Assembly: GCA_031216445.1 (NCBI GenBank)
Contig: CM062201.1
Location: 3,066,001 to 3,130,000, forward strand
Length of the DNA: 64,000 nt
DNA from: Lateolabrax maculatus
Taxonomy: Eukaryota; Chordata; Actinopteri; Acropomatiformes; Lateolabracidae
Direction: 5' to 3'
Shown: in pieces, positions 13,589-26,692 of the stretch
How the letters are laid out: each line of letters starts with the position of its first letter
Position numbering within the stretch: position 1 is the first letter of the stretch
Notes under the pieces: model-generated
What the model was told of the DNA's origin: nothing
The model's database searches: none
Seen by the model: the letters and a program-made list of their open reading frames with translations, nothing else
Program-made: the position numbers and the translations under genes

Positions 13589-14074
13589 TAGCCTGGCATC
13601 GCCAGACTAATTTGCAAATCTGTATCAGTCTGGAACCTCTCAGTCCATTTTTGATTTCCAAGGGGCGTTATCAACAGGCACAGACAACCAGTCAGAGCAA
13701 CGAAACACTGTCCTGTCGGACAGTACGTCCTGTCAGAATTTCGGCAAAAACATATTTCTTATCAACATAAAGTTTAAGTGCTGTTGTTTGTTCTTCTTTT
13801 AGAGAAAATTTACCGTCCAGTCTGTTTAATACTGCCGCTGTAGCCGGCTGTGGAATGTTCCGTATCAGCAGATATTTGGTTATTTACAAAAATGTCTGAA
13901 CGGCGCCCCTCTCTGTCAGTCATCATATGAAACCCACCTCATACTAGATAAACAGTTGTGATTGGCTCGGCCAGATACCTTAACTACGAAATCAGTCTGA
14001 ATGGGAGAGGGGCCAGACGTATCTGCCAGAGCAAATAAAACACAAGCTTGCAGATTCGTCTGATTTCCAGGCTA
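13589..14074 (+). mobile_element. Non-autonomous TIR DNA transposon, copy A (486 bp)
   Basis: The left end TAGCCTGGCATCGCCAGACT matches the inverted right end (…GATTTCCAGGCTA), giving imperfect terminal inverted repeats of about 24 bp. Internal blocks (a TCAACATAAAGTTTAAG stretch, ACTGCCGCTGTAGCC, a GGAGAGGGGCCAGACG stretch) recur in the copies at 26.7, 46.8, 50.9 and 57.3 kb. It has no transposase frame, so it would depend on a relative. Flanks are agccaatgc on the left and agccagttt on the right, at best a decayed duplication. This is the longest copy with both ends present. Confidence 0.75.
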
Positions 14075-14094
14075 AGCCAGTTTTGCACTTTGCA

Positions 14095-14507
14095 CTTTGT
14101 GGTAACAGTTTGGGGGAGGGCCTTTGCTCTTCCAGCATGCACAAAGCGAGGTCCATAAAGATATAGTTGAACCAGTTTGGTGTGGAGGAACTCGATTGGC
14201 CTGCACAGAGCCCTGACCTCGACCCTATTGAACACCTATGGGGGCAATTATAACGCCAATTTAGAGCCAGGCCTTTCATCCAACATCAGTGCCTGACCTC
14301 ACAAACACTCTTTTGGTTGAATGGGCACAAATTCCCACAGACACACTCAAAAATCTGGAACATCCTCCTGGAAGAATAACGGCTCTTATAGCTGCAAAGG
14401 GAGGTCTAACTCCAGTAATTACACCCATAGTTTTAGAACAGGATGTTCAACAAGTTCAAATAGATGTGATGGTCAGGTGTCCACTGACTTTTGGCCATAT
14501 AGTGTAT
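14095..14507 (+). pseudogene. Tc1-like transposase, 3' relic
   Basis: This is the 3' end of a Tc1/mariner-type element. One frame carries DWPAQSPDLDPIEHLW (about 14194-14241), which holds the last part of the DDE catalytic core. A second frame then continues with DLTNTLLVEWAQIPTDTL (about 14293-14347) and AAKGG. A TAA at about 14251 and a frame change separate the two halves. The end block, a 'tgtccactgacttttggcc' stretch followed by 'atatagtgta', matches the known right end of a widespread fish Tc1-like family. The 5' half and left inverted repeat are absent. It begins about 20 bp after TIR element A. Confidence 0.8.
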
Positions 14508-15430
14508 CAGCAAGGGATCTTCAATTAAGTAAACAGAATAGAGCTGACTAAACAGCAGGGATTCAAGAAGTGGTTTTAACTGTGATGAGACAGAGCCAGC
14601 ATGCTGGGCAGGGTCTTGATGGTGAAAATATCAGTTATGGCTAAAAGCAATCAATTAATAAAATTAGAAATCAGTTTCATCCTATTTCTGTCCTGCAAGG
14701 ACATTTTTTGTAAAAGGTCCCACTTGGTACAGAAGGTTATTTAAATTTACTAATAAAATATCCAGTAGGAGTAATATTTTGCATCCAAAGGTGCAGACTA
14801 AAAAGATGGCGACAACATTCAGAGCTTATGGTTAGTGGGTTAGTGGTTAGCCAACATGCACTTTTGCAATGTATCTTGTCTACTGAGAGCCAGTATGTGA
14901 TTGCACCAGGGAGCTTTACAAATGTAATGATAGTCTTCAACAATTCAAATCTCAGTTTCAGTGTTACCTTAGTAAATGGAAAGATTTGGTCAGACTTTTG
15001 GGCTGAGAGTTAACAAGCTGGCTGAAAGCAGCTGAGCTGAGTGATTGACAACCTGAACTGATGCTTGTGTGGGGAGAGGCACCAACAACCACCAACAGTT
15101 GGTTGTTGGTGAAGGAGAAGAAGTCAGACCTGATGATGGGTGGAATAGGTTATACGGCTCCAACTGTAAAAGGAATAAACAGGGAGGTTTGCAACAACGA
15201 TAAAGCCTGACATACAGGACGGCAAACCTGTGGACGTGGTCAAACTGGCAGGTGAGGAGTGCATTCTGGTGTCTTTCAGTCAAGTTTTAGTTGACTAGAA
15301 GCTGGGCATTTTAGTCCTATCGTAGTCAAAGAAAACTTTTTTGGCAGTAATCAGATTATTTGAACATTTCAGTCAATATAGTCTAGCCAAAACAGTAAAT
15401 TAGCTGCTCTATATATATTATATATAGAGA
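14508..15430. other. Gene-free stretch with one palindrome
   Basis: No gene seen. An inverted repeat at 15080-15111 has two 12-base arms (CACCAACAACCA) and an 8-base loop. Confidence 0.4.
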
Positions 15431-15603
15431 TAGGGCTGCCACATAGTAGCAGTTAAGGGTTCAGGGGTTCAGCACCTCTGCAGTGCCCAGGAGGTGAACT
15501 GGCACTGCAGATACTGCAGCTAACAGGCCACACCAGATTTGAACCAACCACCCTCAAGTTCCCAAGCCAAGTCCCCACAGACTGAGCGACTGCCACCCCA
15601 TCA
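15431..15603 (-). mobile_element. tRNA-derived SINE-like element
   Basis: Read on the minus strand it has an A-box-like TGGCAGTCGCTCAGTCTG (15578-15595) followed by a B-box GGTTCAAATCT (15535-15545) at about tRNA spacing, then a GC-richer body. These are internal Pol III promoter boxes, as in tRNA-derived SINEs. The body differs from the SINE at 61401, so it is a different family or a strongly diverged copy. I see no clear A-tail. Confidence 0.6.
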
Positions 15604-17785
15604 AAGCATCACTAACAATACTGGGACTGACCATTTGCAACTAGACAGTCTGTGCATCAGGTTCTACCACAAGTGTAAGGTAAAGGTATTTGATTTGATT
15701 TTGATATTATAATTGGCAGTTGACACAGCACTTGCTAATGTGGCCCAAAGACCCAAAAGACTTAAACAGTTCTGGTGCTGTGTGCCTGCTGATAGTGAGG
15801 GATACAGCTGTACAGGGTACATTTAAAATGTAGACATATTTGACAAGTAAATAGCTCTTTGAATAATAAAGTACAGATAGTATAGAGTTTGATTGGGAAT
15901 CATATAGCAGTGGTATAATTTAAACTTCAGCAACATTGGTGTCTGCAAGCACCATGACCGGGAGGGTACTGGATGCTTTTACCTGAATATGCCTTGATGT
16001 TCACTTTATCCAGTTCATCCAGCTGAAAGGGCATTGAAGCAACAAATCTTCAACAATCTAGAACTTGGCTTCACTTTCCACTCTCCTCCTGTTGGCTGAA
16101 GATCTTCAGTCTCACTCCTGTGATTAGGAAAAATTACAATCCTGTATTGTCAATGACATGAATGGGCATAGGGCAAATTCACGGAATCTAAATGTATCCT
16201 CAACGTATTCCCTCTCTTTCCTAGCACTGGGTCTCCCGTAGTGACACAGTGTCAGATTGTTAAAGAAGGTGGTAGAGCCCCAGCACACAGGGCTCTCTCA
16301 CCTAATCTAGCACCTCATTCACTTAATGCACACCCTTGGAAAATGTGATTACATTAGCTAGCATTGTACTGTAGGTGTGGACTCACATCTTTGTGCAATT
16401 TGGAAATTATGCAATCTGTTGAAGGCAGAAAAATAAAGCCATGCTTCTGACTGTTATGTCCCTCCCTCAAAAAGTTGCATTAACCTTGATGTTTAATAAA
16501 AGTTTAGTGTCCAATTTTTTTGACTGCTATACAGTAGATACTGAGCATTATGTGGTGATTTTAATGCACAGCACATACTTCATAATTAATCTGTCAATGT
16601 CACCCATCTTACACATAAGGTGATGCAGTTTGTTCAGTTATGCGTTCATTGCAGACATAATCAGTACTACACTGGCCGTCTCAGCCTTTGATCGGACTTG
16701 AGGCTAATAGTTTTTTCAGAACCTTCAGAGAAATGTCTATGAATTAGTTTTTTCACTTATCATTAATTTCTGGGGTTTTAATGAACAGTTTTAGGGGGTG
16801 GTCATATTTAGAATTAGTTTGGTGTAGTCAGCCAAAGGAAAGCTGTAGAGAGACCTTTTGAAATACTGAGGTCCAAGTCCAAGTCCTCCCTCGCAGCCCT
16901 GTAAATGGGTTACCTTTTTATTTTTATTAATTGAAAAGTGGAAAAAAGGTTTAGAATTTTTTTAATCTGCATCTGGATCCTGATCTCTATCAAAATACAC
17001 ATTACATATGTTTTTCCATTCAGATAAATGCAGTTCAAGAGAATACCCCAAAAATCAAGTCAATCCTCTTAAATATAACATTGTTAATGTTGTAATTTAA
17101 GCTACTAATCTTTGATCTGACCGACAAACTATCTCCTTGTTTCTTGTTCCGTGCCCAATTTTCCAACCTTCCAAAAATTTCACAAATCACTGTTGCAGAA
17201 ATAGAACTGTTTCCTGATCTGCCACTGCTATTTTTAAGGGTTTTTTTGTTTTAAGGTTTAGGTATAAACACTACTTGGTTACGGTCTGGGAAACCTGGTT
17301 TGTGTTAAAACATTTACTTAGTTAAGGATAGGGAACAATTGTGGTCATGGTTAAAAAACAGCAACATTGACTGTCGATAGGAAACAAGAAGTTTTGTTGA
17401 CCCATTCATCCATCCTGATCTCCATTTGCAGACTTTGGGGCTCAACGTCACACTGTTTCCTCCTTTGCAAGTTATAATTCCTACATCCGCTAGTCGGCTT
17501 TCTCACTCTGTGACATTCACATTGTTGTAGTGCCTCAGGGAAACAAGGGTGGGTGAGTCGGTGTACGAACTGTCATACTTTGAAAGCAGAGATTGCTGTT
17601 TGCATTTTGCTTTTTATTGACATGTTTTTGATTTTTGATAGTGGATTTACAAGAGTTGGGATAAGAATTACATAAATAAATGAAATGGGGTAACCAAACT
17701 AATTAGGGTTCTTGGACCATGAATATACACATGGCACGTTGGAAGTAAAAGAAACAACACTTAAAAAACAAGACAGTGAAGCACA
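15604..17785. other. Gene-free stretch
   Basis: No gene seen. At 17240-17400 there are repeated-looking blocks (tttaggtataaacactact followed by tggtta) of a kind common in fish genomes. A related block appears in inverted orientation near 20100-20175. Confidence 0.4.
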
Positions 17786-17852
17786 GTGTGTTGAGATAAC
17801 TTTTGTTATGATTTGGTGCTATACAAATGAAATTGACTTGACTTGACTTGAA
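17786..17852 (+). mobile_element. L2 3'-tail fragment
   Basis: The stretch 'gttatgatttggtgctatac' followed by 'aaatgaaattgacttgactt' matches the extreme 3' end of the L2 at 27270-27330, including the TTGACTTGACTTGA tail. It is probably a very short 5'-truncated insertion. It lies upstream of the unrelated L2 3' UTR piece at 18836, so the two are separate events. Confidence 0.7.
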
Positions 17853-18835
17853 GCTTATGGCTAGCCATGGCCACGGTTGGATGATGGAGAAACAACAGAA
17901 ACGGAACATCCTCCTATTTCACTGAAGTTACAGATATGCAAGACTCATAGCCGTAAGTGGTGAAAAAAAATTAACCTAAATTGACCTTAAAATGGAAAGT
18001 CAAAACAAATCATGGATTTTGAGAATTGTGATAACCCTTTTGCTAACAGAAAAATATTTTTTCTATTGGACTTCAGAACCTCTACCAGCTGAAACCATGT
18101 GTTTGTAGCTGTTTACTGTACCCATTCTAATACACTGCAGTAGACAGTCATGGTAATAAGCTACAGAAGGACAACAGGAAGGATTCAGCTGACTGTGGAG
18201 ACAGGAAAGAAGGTCTCCTGACCCTTTAGGGGGGCCATTACTACTCAGTATGACGAGTAGACAGAATGAAGGGAGGAGTGATTGGGGATGTGCAGATGGA
18301 GAAAGGTTACAGATCTTTCTTCTGGGACCACAGAACAGCAGGAGTGAAGCAGTACAGCCCTCTGTCTTCCCTTCCTTTCCATCAAGCTGAGATGCAGCTC
18401 AGATCATTTGACCTCCCAGCATGGGTCAAGCAGCAGCTAATTAGCAGCAATCTGTCTGTTGTCTCTTTGAATCTTCCTGAAACGAGCCATAACTTGAATG
18501 AAAATTGGTCTTGAGTGATGGAACAGAAGTGTGATCATACTTGTACACAGATATCTAAGTGATCTAAGTCATCTAATAGATACAAATCTGACGGCTATGC
18601 CATTTCATTTTGTGCTACACCTCACATGTCTCAAGCTGAGCTTGAAGACAACAAATTTTAACAGGGAGCCTGTGTTAGAAAATAAGATCATAGAGGATTT
18701 AAGCTTATACCAGGCAGGTAGGATCTAACACAATGCTTAAGTTGTGTTATGGAAAGTACAGTGTTTTTGAATTTTTTACTCGTAATAGTGACTAAACCTC
18801 TGTTTTTTGACTGCTTTTTCTTTTTTTTTTTATCT
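17853..18835. other. Gene-free stretch
   Basis: I see no gene. The short open frames show no family motif. Confidence 0.4.
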
Positions 18836-18980
18836 GTCTCTGTCTCTCTCCTCCTCTCCCTCTCTATCCTTACGCATTCTTATCCCACAAATATGTGTTA
18901 CTAACTCCACTTCTTCCCGGTAGTTTTTGTTAATTTTATCTTTCTCACTTTCTGCAGGTGTTACTGCCTCTGGAGCTCGG
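18836..18980 (+). mobile_element. L2 3' UTR fragment
   Basis: Matches 4255-4402 and 26535-26682: 'ctcctctccctctctatcc', then 'tatcccac', 'gttactaactccac', 'cccggtagt', 'ctgcaggtg' and 'cctctggagct'. The match ends at that last block, almost the point where copy 1 ends and where the TIR element sits in copy 2. Confidence 0.7.
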
Positions 18981-21900
18981 AAAATACAAAGCTGGTTCAT
19001 TTAGTATTTCCTACAGCCACCTGGTTTTAGAAAACCACGCCAGACCAACCACTGTGTTGTATTTGATGTGGACGTACATTCTCTCTGGATCCATGACATT
19101 GCTGTGACACCAAATGTGCTAAGGATGTTTGCAGTGGACATGCAGTGACATCCTGTTTCTTTAACTTACAATGCTTTAGGAATATAACTGATAATATTTG
19201 TAAATAAATTATATACAAATATTACAAAATAAATATAACAATAAAATGAGAGTCACCAGTAAAACATAAATCCAACAACAGCAAGTTCAAATACACTGAG
19301 ATAGCTTTTTGTGTAAATCACAACTCCAACCAGCACTGTAACCATCACCGGCTATATTTGCATTTAAAACCTTATTTGTGAGTAAAGTTTCCAGGACCCT
19401 AGTGTCTGGGGAAGAAAAGGCTGACTGAGTCTAATTTGGCTAGGAGACTCCTTATGTTCGGTTGATGTTCAGACATATTGTTAATAAGGAAGAGATGAGG
19501 GGAGGAAATTGAGGTGCTTCAAGTGTAAAAAAATGAAATTAAGGTATTATGGTCACTTCCTCTTGGGATTGTTAGTTTTTTCAATATCACAGTAATTGTA
19601 TACAAGTTATCTGTAGAGACAATCAGTTAATTAAGTACAAAGGACTTACTACAAAGTGATCTGGTATTCAAAAGGCAAAGTTTGTTTGGCGTTTAGTCAG
19701 AGTAGAGGGCTGGTGAGCAGAAACACAGCTGATGTGATGTAGGTTTCCTGTAGTAGTTAACTGAATATGTTAAATACACCATGTCCAAACAAATAAAACA
19801 GTTTAGACACTTTAACTCATTACCGTTTATATTTCAAATCCAGGCTACAATCCCTTCATTTTCCAGCCTGTCCCTGTACAAAAAACAACAACAGTGGTTG
19901 ATTCTTTAAAGGTGGTTAAAATGACCAATGTTTACATATGCAACCTCTTGCTCTTGCGGTCGTGTGACTAAGAGCATACAAAGTCAGGTGACAGGTGAGC
20001 AAAAAAAGTCCACATAGGGGAGGAGGTCTGGGTGGATGGATGGGTCACAAAATACAGGAGACCGTTGTTTGTGTCCCGTGTGAAACCAGAAGTCAAAGTT
20101 CTCTTATTTACATAACTTATTTGCACCCAAAACATGATCCTAAAACTAACCAAATAGTTCTGTTACTTAACCAAACGACCATTCCACAGCATTAAGCACA
20201 TGTTTATTATTGTTATCATTACGACGAAGGTCCAGCATGCCAGTCATATATGTGGTATTATATATACAATGTATTCTGTCGTTTTTGGTATGCAAGGGAT
20301 TGTTCCAGTAACCTCACCACTTTAGGAATCATTACTTAAATCCACTAAGAATTCCTAACAAAGAAAAGGTAGAAGGCGAGGAGAGAGGAGGGTCAAGGAA
20401 GGGGAAGACAGAAGATGCAGGAGGAACAGGAGATAAGGGAAGGGAAAAGCACAAAAAAGATCATGTGGAAGAAGATAAAAGAGCTTGGGAGACAACAGTG
20501 TTGGTTGAAGCTGGGAAGAAATAGGCATAGAAAGAACACAGTAGGAGGATGAGGATAATAGCATGAGGGCACAGAAAAGAAAGAGGTGGAAACAGCGTTA
20601 AATAATCAGGTAGTCAGACACACCAGGGTGAAAAGAGCAGGAACATTATGTATTTATGGAAAGATCAACTGCGCACATTAGCCTCTGTAATATAGAGCGC
20701 CATTCTGAGTTTAAATTTGCAGAATATTAGTTTTGATTATGTCCCGTTTCACAAGCGGCTCATCATCTCATGAGGGGGTGCATTCGTGACAGAAATTGAT
20801 TGGCTTTATTGACCCAGAAAGCGGGATTAAATAATTAGAAAAAAGCTTTTACAATCCCATATTACTCATGTCTTCATGTCTCCCACTCATAATAAAACCA
20901 GCCAAAGACGACGCATTAAGCTGGAGGGAAGGGGAAAAAAAGCAAAACCAACAAGAGAACACTCGCCCACCACCAATTTTCGGGTGTCATGCTTGCAGTT
21001 CTTTGATGTCTCAAGTTTGGCGAATAAACATTCTGTCTGTTCACTTTTTTTAAATGATTTCGGTCTGCAGCATGAAAAAAGGGGTTTGAGGAGTCTGCCA
21101 CACTGCGTGGGCTGCTGCTGCCCGTCTCTGCAGCTGAATGTTCTGTGTTTGTGCCTTCAACTAAGATTTATTCAAAAATCCTTTTGACCTGACATGAAAA
21201 TGGTTTTGAACATTTTCAATTGTTTGAGTTAAAACTCTAAGTTTTTCAGCAGAGTCCAACTCCAGGTCCCTGCTGTATGTTCCAAGGAAAAATTACAAAT
21301 TCTCTGAAAGGGGCAAATGCTATGTAATTTCCCATTTCTAGTGTCAGCTTGCCAAAGCGTGTAATTACACCTGCTGGCTTCCCATTTTCTTGCTCTTACC
21401 ATGACAGGGTATTTTTTTGTGTCTTTTTTTTAACTATTTTTATTTTTTTATAATCTGTTCTCCAACTGCTTTTAAGGTCAGACAATACCAACTCAGATTA
21501 AAGAATTACCATGTGCCATCAAAATGTAGAGACAACAAGTGCCATTACTAGGCTGCATTTGGTGCAAAACAGTGACAGAAAAAAGTTACATGTAGTTAAC
21601 GTCACAATATATAAAGAAAAGTTAAAAGTTCACGTTGACCAATATCAGAAGTTTTAGAAATACAGAAATACTGTGATGGGTGGGCCTTGCACACAATTGG
21701 GTGGAACGAGGATAACCTTAATGTATACATCTGACATAAGAAGCAAGCCCTCAGTCTTGCCCTATTAAATCATGTATAAATCAACCATGTTAAGAAAACA
21801 AGTTTTATTGTATGCTAATCAGTTTTACTGAGCCCGTTTTCTGGTTTTTCATTTTGTAACTCAGAAAATAAACATAGCGTAGGCAATTTATTTTTAAGTA

Positions 21901-22518
21901 TAAACAGAAACAGCAGAATGCAAAGCTCCAAATGCTAAGCTACATGAACTCATGTAAAGTAGGTTATTAAGCAAATGATGGCCATCCAATGTATGCTGCT
22001 TTACCAATCACTGATTGTGTTGTGGGGAATGACTGTAGTTTGGGCTGATAAGGTTCACCACTGATACGTCACTTATTGGATTATCCATCACCTGGACTGG
22101 ATCCTGCCTCAGAGGAATCAGGGGTTTGACATGCAGTGAAAAGGGCAAGATGCAAAATTATTAATAATTAATTTAAATAAATAAATAAAGCAGCAAATCC
22201 TCACATTTGTGAAGCTGGAACCATGAAATGTGAAAAATTACAATGACGATGTCAAAATAGTTGCCATTTAATTTTCTGTAAATCAATGACTAATTGTTTC
22301 AGCTGTACTTGTATAAATTGTTGGAAGCAAAAATCTTAATTTGTAAAGTAACTAGTAACTAAAGCTTAAAATAAATGTAAAGTAAAAAGTACAACATTTC
22401 CCCAGATGTAGTGGTGTAGAAGTAGAAAGTGTCATGAATTAGACTCAGATTTTTTGCCAAGTAGGTTTTCACGTACAAATATTTTGCCATGGTACTCTGT
22501 TGCATAACAATAAACATC
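18981..22518. other. Gene-free stretch with purine-rich tract
   Basis: No gene seen. About 20367-20580 is strongly purine-rich (GGA/GAA type) on the plus strand. The open frame on its minus strand is low-complexity and unlikely to be coding. Around 20000-20175 there is a block that looks like a dispersed repeat. Confidence 0.45.
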
Positions 22519-22622
22519 TATCCATCCATTATCTGTACTGCTTACCCTAAGAGGGTTGCAATCCCAGCTGACATTGGGCAAGAGGTGGGGTACACCCTGG
22601 ATAAGTCGCTAGTCAACCACAG
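22519..22622 (+). repeat. Teleost dispersed repeat fragment
   Basis: Contains 'tatccatccattatctgta', 'aatcccagctgacattgggc', 'ggggtacaccctgga' and 'gtcgctagtcaac'. I recognise this block series from many teleost genomes. The class is not clear from this piece. Confidence 0.6.
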
Positions 22623-23574
22623 AAGAAGAGATAAAATGAAAAGGATAAAAACAGCTGGTAAAAACATTTTTATTCTTGGCGGCCTGACGACGCGGCGGCC
22701 CATCTGGCATTTACCCAAGTTGCCAGATTGTCAGTCCGAGCCTGCACTGCAGGTTGCCCTTTTCCTGAGACCCAGCCCATTGACTTGAGTACTCTGTAGT
22801 GGACATTTTGTTCACATGTCATGTCAATCAACTTTTACTCTTGTGAGCTATTAATCCTCACTGTATTGTAAAGAGGACATCCTGGGCATTCCAGTGATAT
22901 GTCATGTGATAGGTTCAGATGCTGGGAACTTCCTCTTCCTTTCCATCCAAAGTGAAAGGGAAAGGAACAAGCACATTTTATGGGAAGTAAAATTTTTTTT
23001 TTTTATTATTATAATCTTTAATGTTCTTGTTTATTAATATGTCAGGAATTATATATTTATATCTGAAAGCAGTTCAGTTATTTGTGTTTTGAAACAATAG
23101 ACTTTCATGAGTGTGAGTTACAGTGGACACCAAGAGCATCTTAATGTACTTTTTTGACTTTTGTCCTCTGGGAGTAGCACATATGTTTTATTTAGTTCCA
23201 GGATTATATATTCCAGTTCTAGTTATTAACCACTATTGATATTCATGGTAACAAAATACTATATATATTTTTACAGTAAATTGGTAATTCCATGTAATGT
23301 ATGACCAATAATGCAAACATATTACTATGTATCAGTGATATTTGTCAGTGATCCTTGAGGTTTGAAGATTTCCCGAGTGGTGGCATAAAATATATGCAAA
23401 CTGCAAAAAAGTTTGTGCTTATGTGTGGTCAATAGAGACCATACCACATCCATAACACTAGAACTGTCCCTGTGATGCACTACTACCTGACTGCAATATG
23501 ATTTGTATGAGGTTTAATTATTATTCCTGTTATTACCTTACATTTATTGGTATTAAATATTCACACTACCTGTG
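22623..23574. other. Gene-free stretch
   Basis: A GC-richer block at 22680-22760 ('cggcggcccatctggcattt' onward) looks repeat-derived. The rest is AT-rich. No gene seen. Confidence 0.4.
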
Positions 23575-23835
23575 GTACCTGGGAGCTTCCTGACTGTCAA
23601 GACAACCCATGCACACTGGAGTCCAAATCAGTACTTTTCCCGGTACACTGACAACAAAGTCTTTGAAGATTTGGCAGCATTCATAAATCAAAGAGAGCTA
23701 CAAACTGGAGGAGCGTCTCTGAATATTACTCCACAAGAAATTAAGATCTTCTTTGACACATCAGTTCACATGGCCTGCCTTGGCTATCCCAGAATTAAAA
23801 TGGTTTGGGCCCAAAACAGTGCCAGTTATAAGTAG
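23575..23835 (+). pseudogene. piggyBac-type transposase fragment
   Basis: An open frame of about 87 codons resembles the N-terminal part of the DDE domain of piggyBac-derived transposases (PGBD type). It contains SPNQYFSRYTDNKVFEDLA, then INQRELQTGGASLN, then PQEIKIFF and MACLGYPRIKMVWA. In the family this lies just before the first catalytic Asp. The usual G after the FF (…FLG/FFG) is D here. The frame ends in TAG and no downstream catalytic region or TTAA-flanked inverted repeats are visible. It is a relic and not a full gene. Confidence 0.7.
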
Positions 23836-25005
23836 CAAGAAAACAGTATCTATACCAGATGTGTTTTATTATTTTTTTTAAAATATATTTATCTAATGAA
23901 GAAAAAAACAGCACATTTACCTTATATATATATATATTTTACATTTGGATCACAGATTGTTCGTTTAACCTGACATGGGGGACTATATGATGAAGTGGAG
24001 GCCAACGCTCAGCCTGCACCGCTCATCCAGGATGTGCCTGGGCACCTCTCTGTCTGACCAGCAAGAAGGACGCAGCAGTATTTAATCAAATTAGCCATGA
24101 ATTTACTGCAGCGTGTGCAAGGTCTCCGCATCCTCGGCCATCTGAAGAGTCGTAAAACCCAGGCTGGGGAGAGGGCAGGATGGAGGTAACCGCTCTGGGG
24201 CTGCAAAGTGTCTTAAGTGGTAGAAAAAATCCCACGGCCCATTAATTTTCAAATTAAGCACTGCCTGCCGGCACTCATTTTGTCCTTAGTCATAAAGGGA
24301 TTGACGTGGAGGTTAATGCCGCCTGTCTTTATGTGTCCAACCCTTCGGGGGTTGTCTCAATCTTCTCCCTCAGGCTGCTTTTGTCTCTGTGTGTCCTGGT
24401 GCTCCAGCCAATTAGCATGCCATGTTAGCAAGCATGCACCATGCAGGGCTGAATATGCCCAAGCCTGCCTCTCTGATTTCCGTAATTGCACTGTGGCCTC
24501 ATTATCTCACCCAGCTAAGCAAGTGCTTGTGCAGAAGGCTGTGTGGACTAGTGCGTGTGCATGTTGGTGTTCATGCTTGTTTTTGCCTGTGCTGTACATT
24601 TAATTACATCAGCTGGTGAAGTTACTGCTGCCGCTCTGCGGGGAGTACAGTTTCCAGAGAAGTACTCTGACCTTCCATCCAGTAAAAACTGAGACTTATT
24701 TTGCAGCGCTGAGTGCAAACTGGCTGGCAGCAGCATGCTTGTGATTCATTCTGGATGCAGAGAGGTGGGCAAATGGCACTGATTGTCTCTTAGCGGTTCG
24801 TTAAGCAGCAATAAGGTCAAGCATTAGCCCCTAGCCATATGATATTCATGGCTGCTGATACCACTTAGCCCAGCATCTGCTTCTGGTGCTCATGTCAGAG
24901 TCGATCTTTAAACAAGCCAAATCAATATGCCAAAGATAATCACAGAGCAGTAGAATCATTGCCTGACAGCAGGCTAGGAGAACACATGATTTTGTGTGGG
25001 CCTTA

Positions 25006-25039
<34 letters not shown>

Positions 25040-25572
25040 CCAATCCAAACGTTACTGTAGGGAAATGTTAGGCTTACTTTATTCACATATAGGCGCTTCT
25101 ACTGTACAGGAGGCCTGCCAAGCCTAAATAAAATGCAATGGGGAAGATCTGACCACATGGCATCATTAAATCATTAGAAGAACAGCTTGAGAGAAAGAAG
25201 AAGGGTAGAGGAAAGAGGAGAGCACAGAGTTAGACGGTATACAGATGTACGTCTTGAGGCCAACTAGACTACTAGACTTGATTCATCCAGTCTTCACATC
25301 TCATAGATCCAAGGCCATGTCCCTACAGAGTTTTTAAAATTAATAAACCATTATTGTTCTGCATATTTGAGCAGTGCTCTGAACTCAAATGGAACTGAAA
25401 TGTCTTCTTTTTTCTTTTGTCAAATAGGATTATTTATTAATTGGTAAGAGTGTGAGTAATCGTTTAACATTTCGGGAAATACACCTATTCGAATTGTTTC
25501 AACACTAATCTCATGTCCTTAGCTGAGCTCAGCATAAATAGCAGAAGCAGGGGAAAATAGCTACGTTCCACA
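23836..25572. other. Gene-free stretch, part GC-richer
   Basis: 24200-24720 is GC-richer and less repetitive than its surroundings, with open frames on both strands that show no family motif. A CA microsatellite is at 25008-25037. Confidence 0.4.
25008..25037. repeat. (CA)15 microsatellite
   Basis: An uninterrupted CA run of 30 bases. Confidence 0.95.
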
Positions 25573-26450
25573 GTTCCACAAGGTTCTGTGTTTTGACCAA
25601 TTTTATTCACTTTATATATGTCTCCTTTAGGCAATAATATTAGGAAACATTCCATAAACTTTCATTGCTATGCAGATGATACTCAATTATATTTATCATT
25701 AAAGCCAGATGAGACCGATAATTTTGCCAAATTTCAGGTATGCATTAAGGACATAAAAAACAGATGACCTGCAATTTTCTGCTGTTAAACTCATACAAAA
25801 CTGAAGTTATTGTTCTTGGCCCTAAACACCTGCGAGACGCACTATGTATAGATATAGTTACTCTAGATGGCCTAGCCCTGGCCTCTAGCACCGCTGTAAG
25901 GAATTTAGGAGTAACTTTTGATCAGGACATGTCCTTTAATGCCCATATAAAACAGACTTCAAGGACTGCCTTCTTCCACCCACATAACATCATAAAAATC
26001 TTAGTCCATGCATTTGTTACTTCTAAATTGGATTATTGTTATTCCTTATTATTGGACTGCCCCAATAAATCTCTAAAGATTCTCCAGCTGATCCAGAATG
26101 CGGCTGCACGTGTACTGACAGGAACTAGCAAAACAGAACATATTTCTGCAATATTAACTTCTCTGTACTGGCTCCCTGTAAAATCCAGAAGAGAATTTAA
26201 AATCAGTCAGGTACCATCATATCTTAAAGAGCTGATAGTACCGTATTACCCCACTAGAGCACTACGCTCACATAATGCAAGGTTACTTGTGTCTACTTAG
26301 TCTCTAAAAGTAGAACGGGAGCCAGAACCTTCAGTTATCAAGCTCCTCTTCTGTGGAACCAGCTCCCAGTTTGGGTTCCGGGAGGCAGACACCCTCTCTT
26401 CATTTAAGAGTATGCTAGAAACGTTCCTCTCTGATAAAGCTTATAGTTAG
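25573..26450 (+). pseudogene. L2 ORF2 C-terminal relic
   Basis: This is the end of the reverse transcriptase and the C-terminal region. YADDTQLYLSLKPDE lies at about 25672-25716. From 25764 a 178-codon open frame holds CNFLLLNSYKTEVIVLG, LGVTFDQDMSFNAHIKQTS, LQLIQNAAARVLTGTSK and LYWLPVKSR, ending near DKAYS and TAG (26448-26450). It is closely related to copy 1 but differs by indels: a piece between NIIKI and LVHAF is missing, and the 'FKILLLTYKALIG' part is partly deleted. A TGA near 25765 separates YADD from the next part. Confidence 0.8.
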
Positions 26451-26692
26451 GGCTGGCTCAGGTGAGTTCTGAACCATCCCTTAGTTATGCTGTTATAGGC
26501 TTAGACTGCCGGGGGATTTCCCATGATGCACTGAGCTTCTCTCTCCTCCTCTCCTTCTCCATCCATATGCATTCTTATCCCCCACTAATACATGTTACTA
26601 ACTCCACCGCTTCCTGGTAGTTTTTGTGGTTTTTGGGCTTTTTCGCCTTCTCACTTTATGCAGGTGTTTGTTCCTCTGGAGCTGTATAGTCT

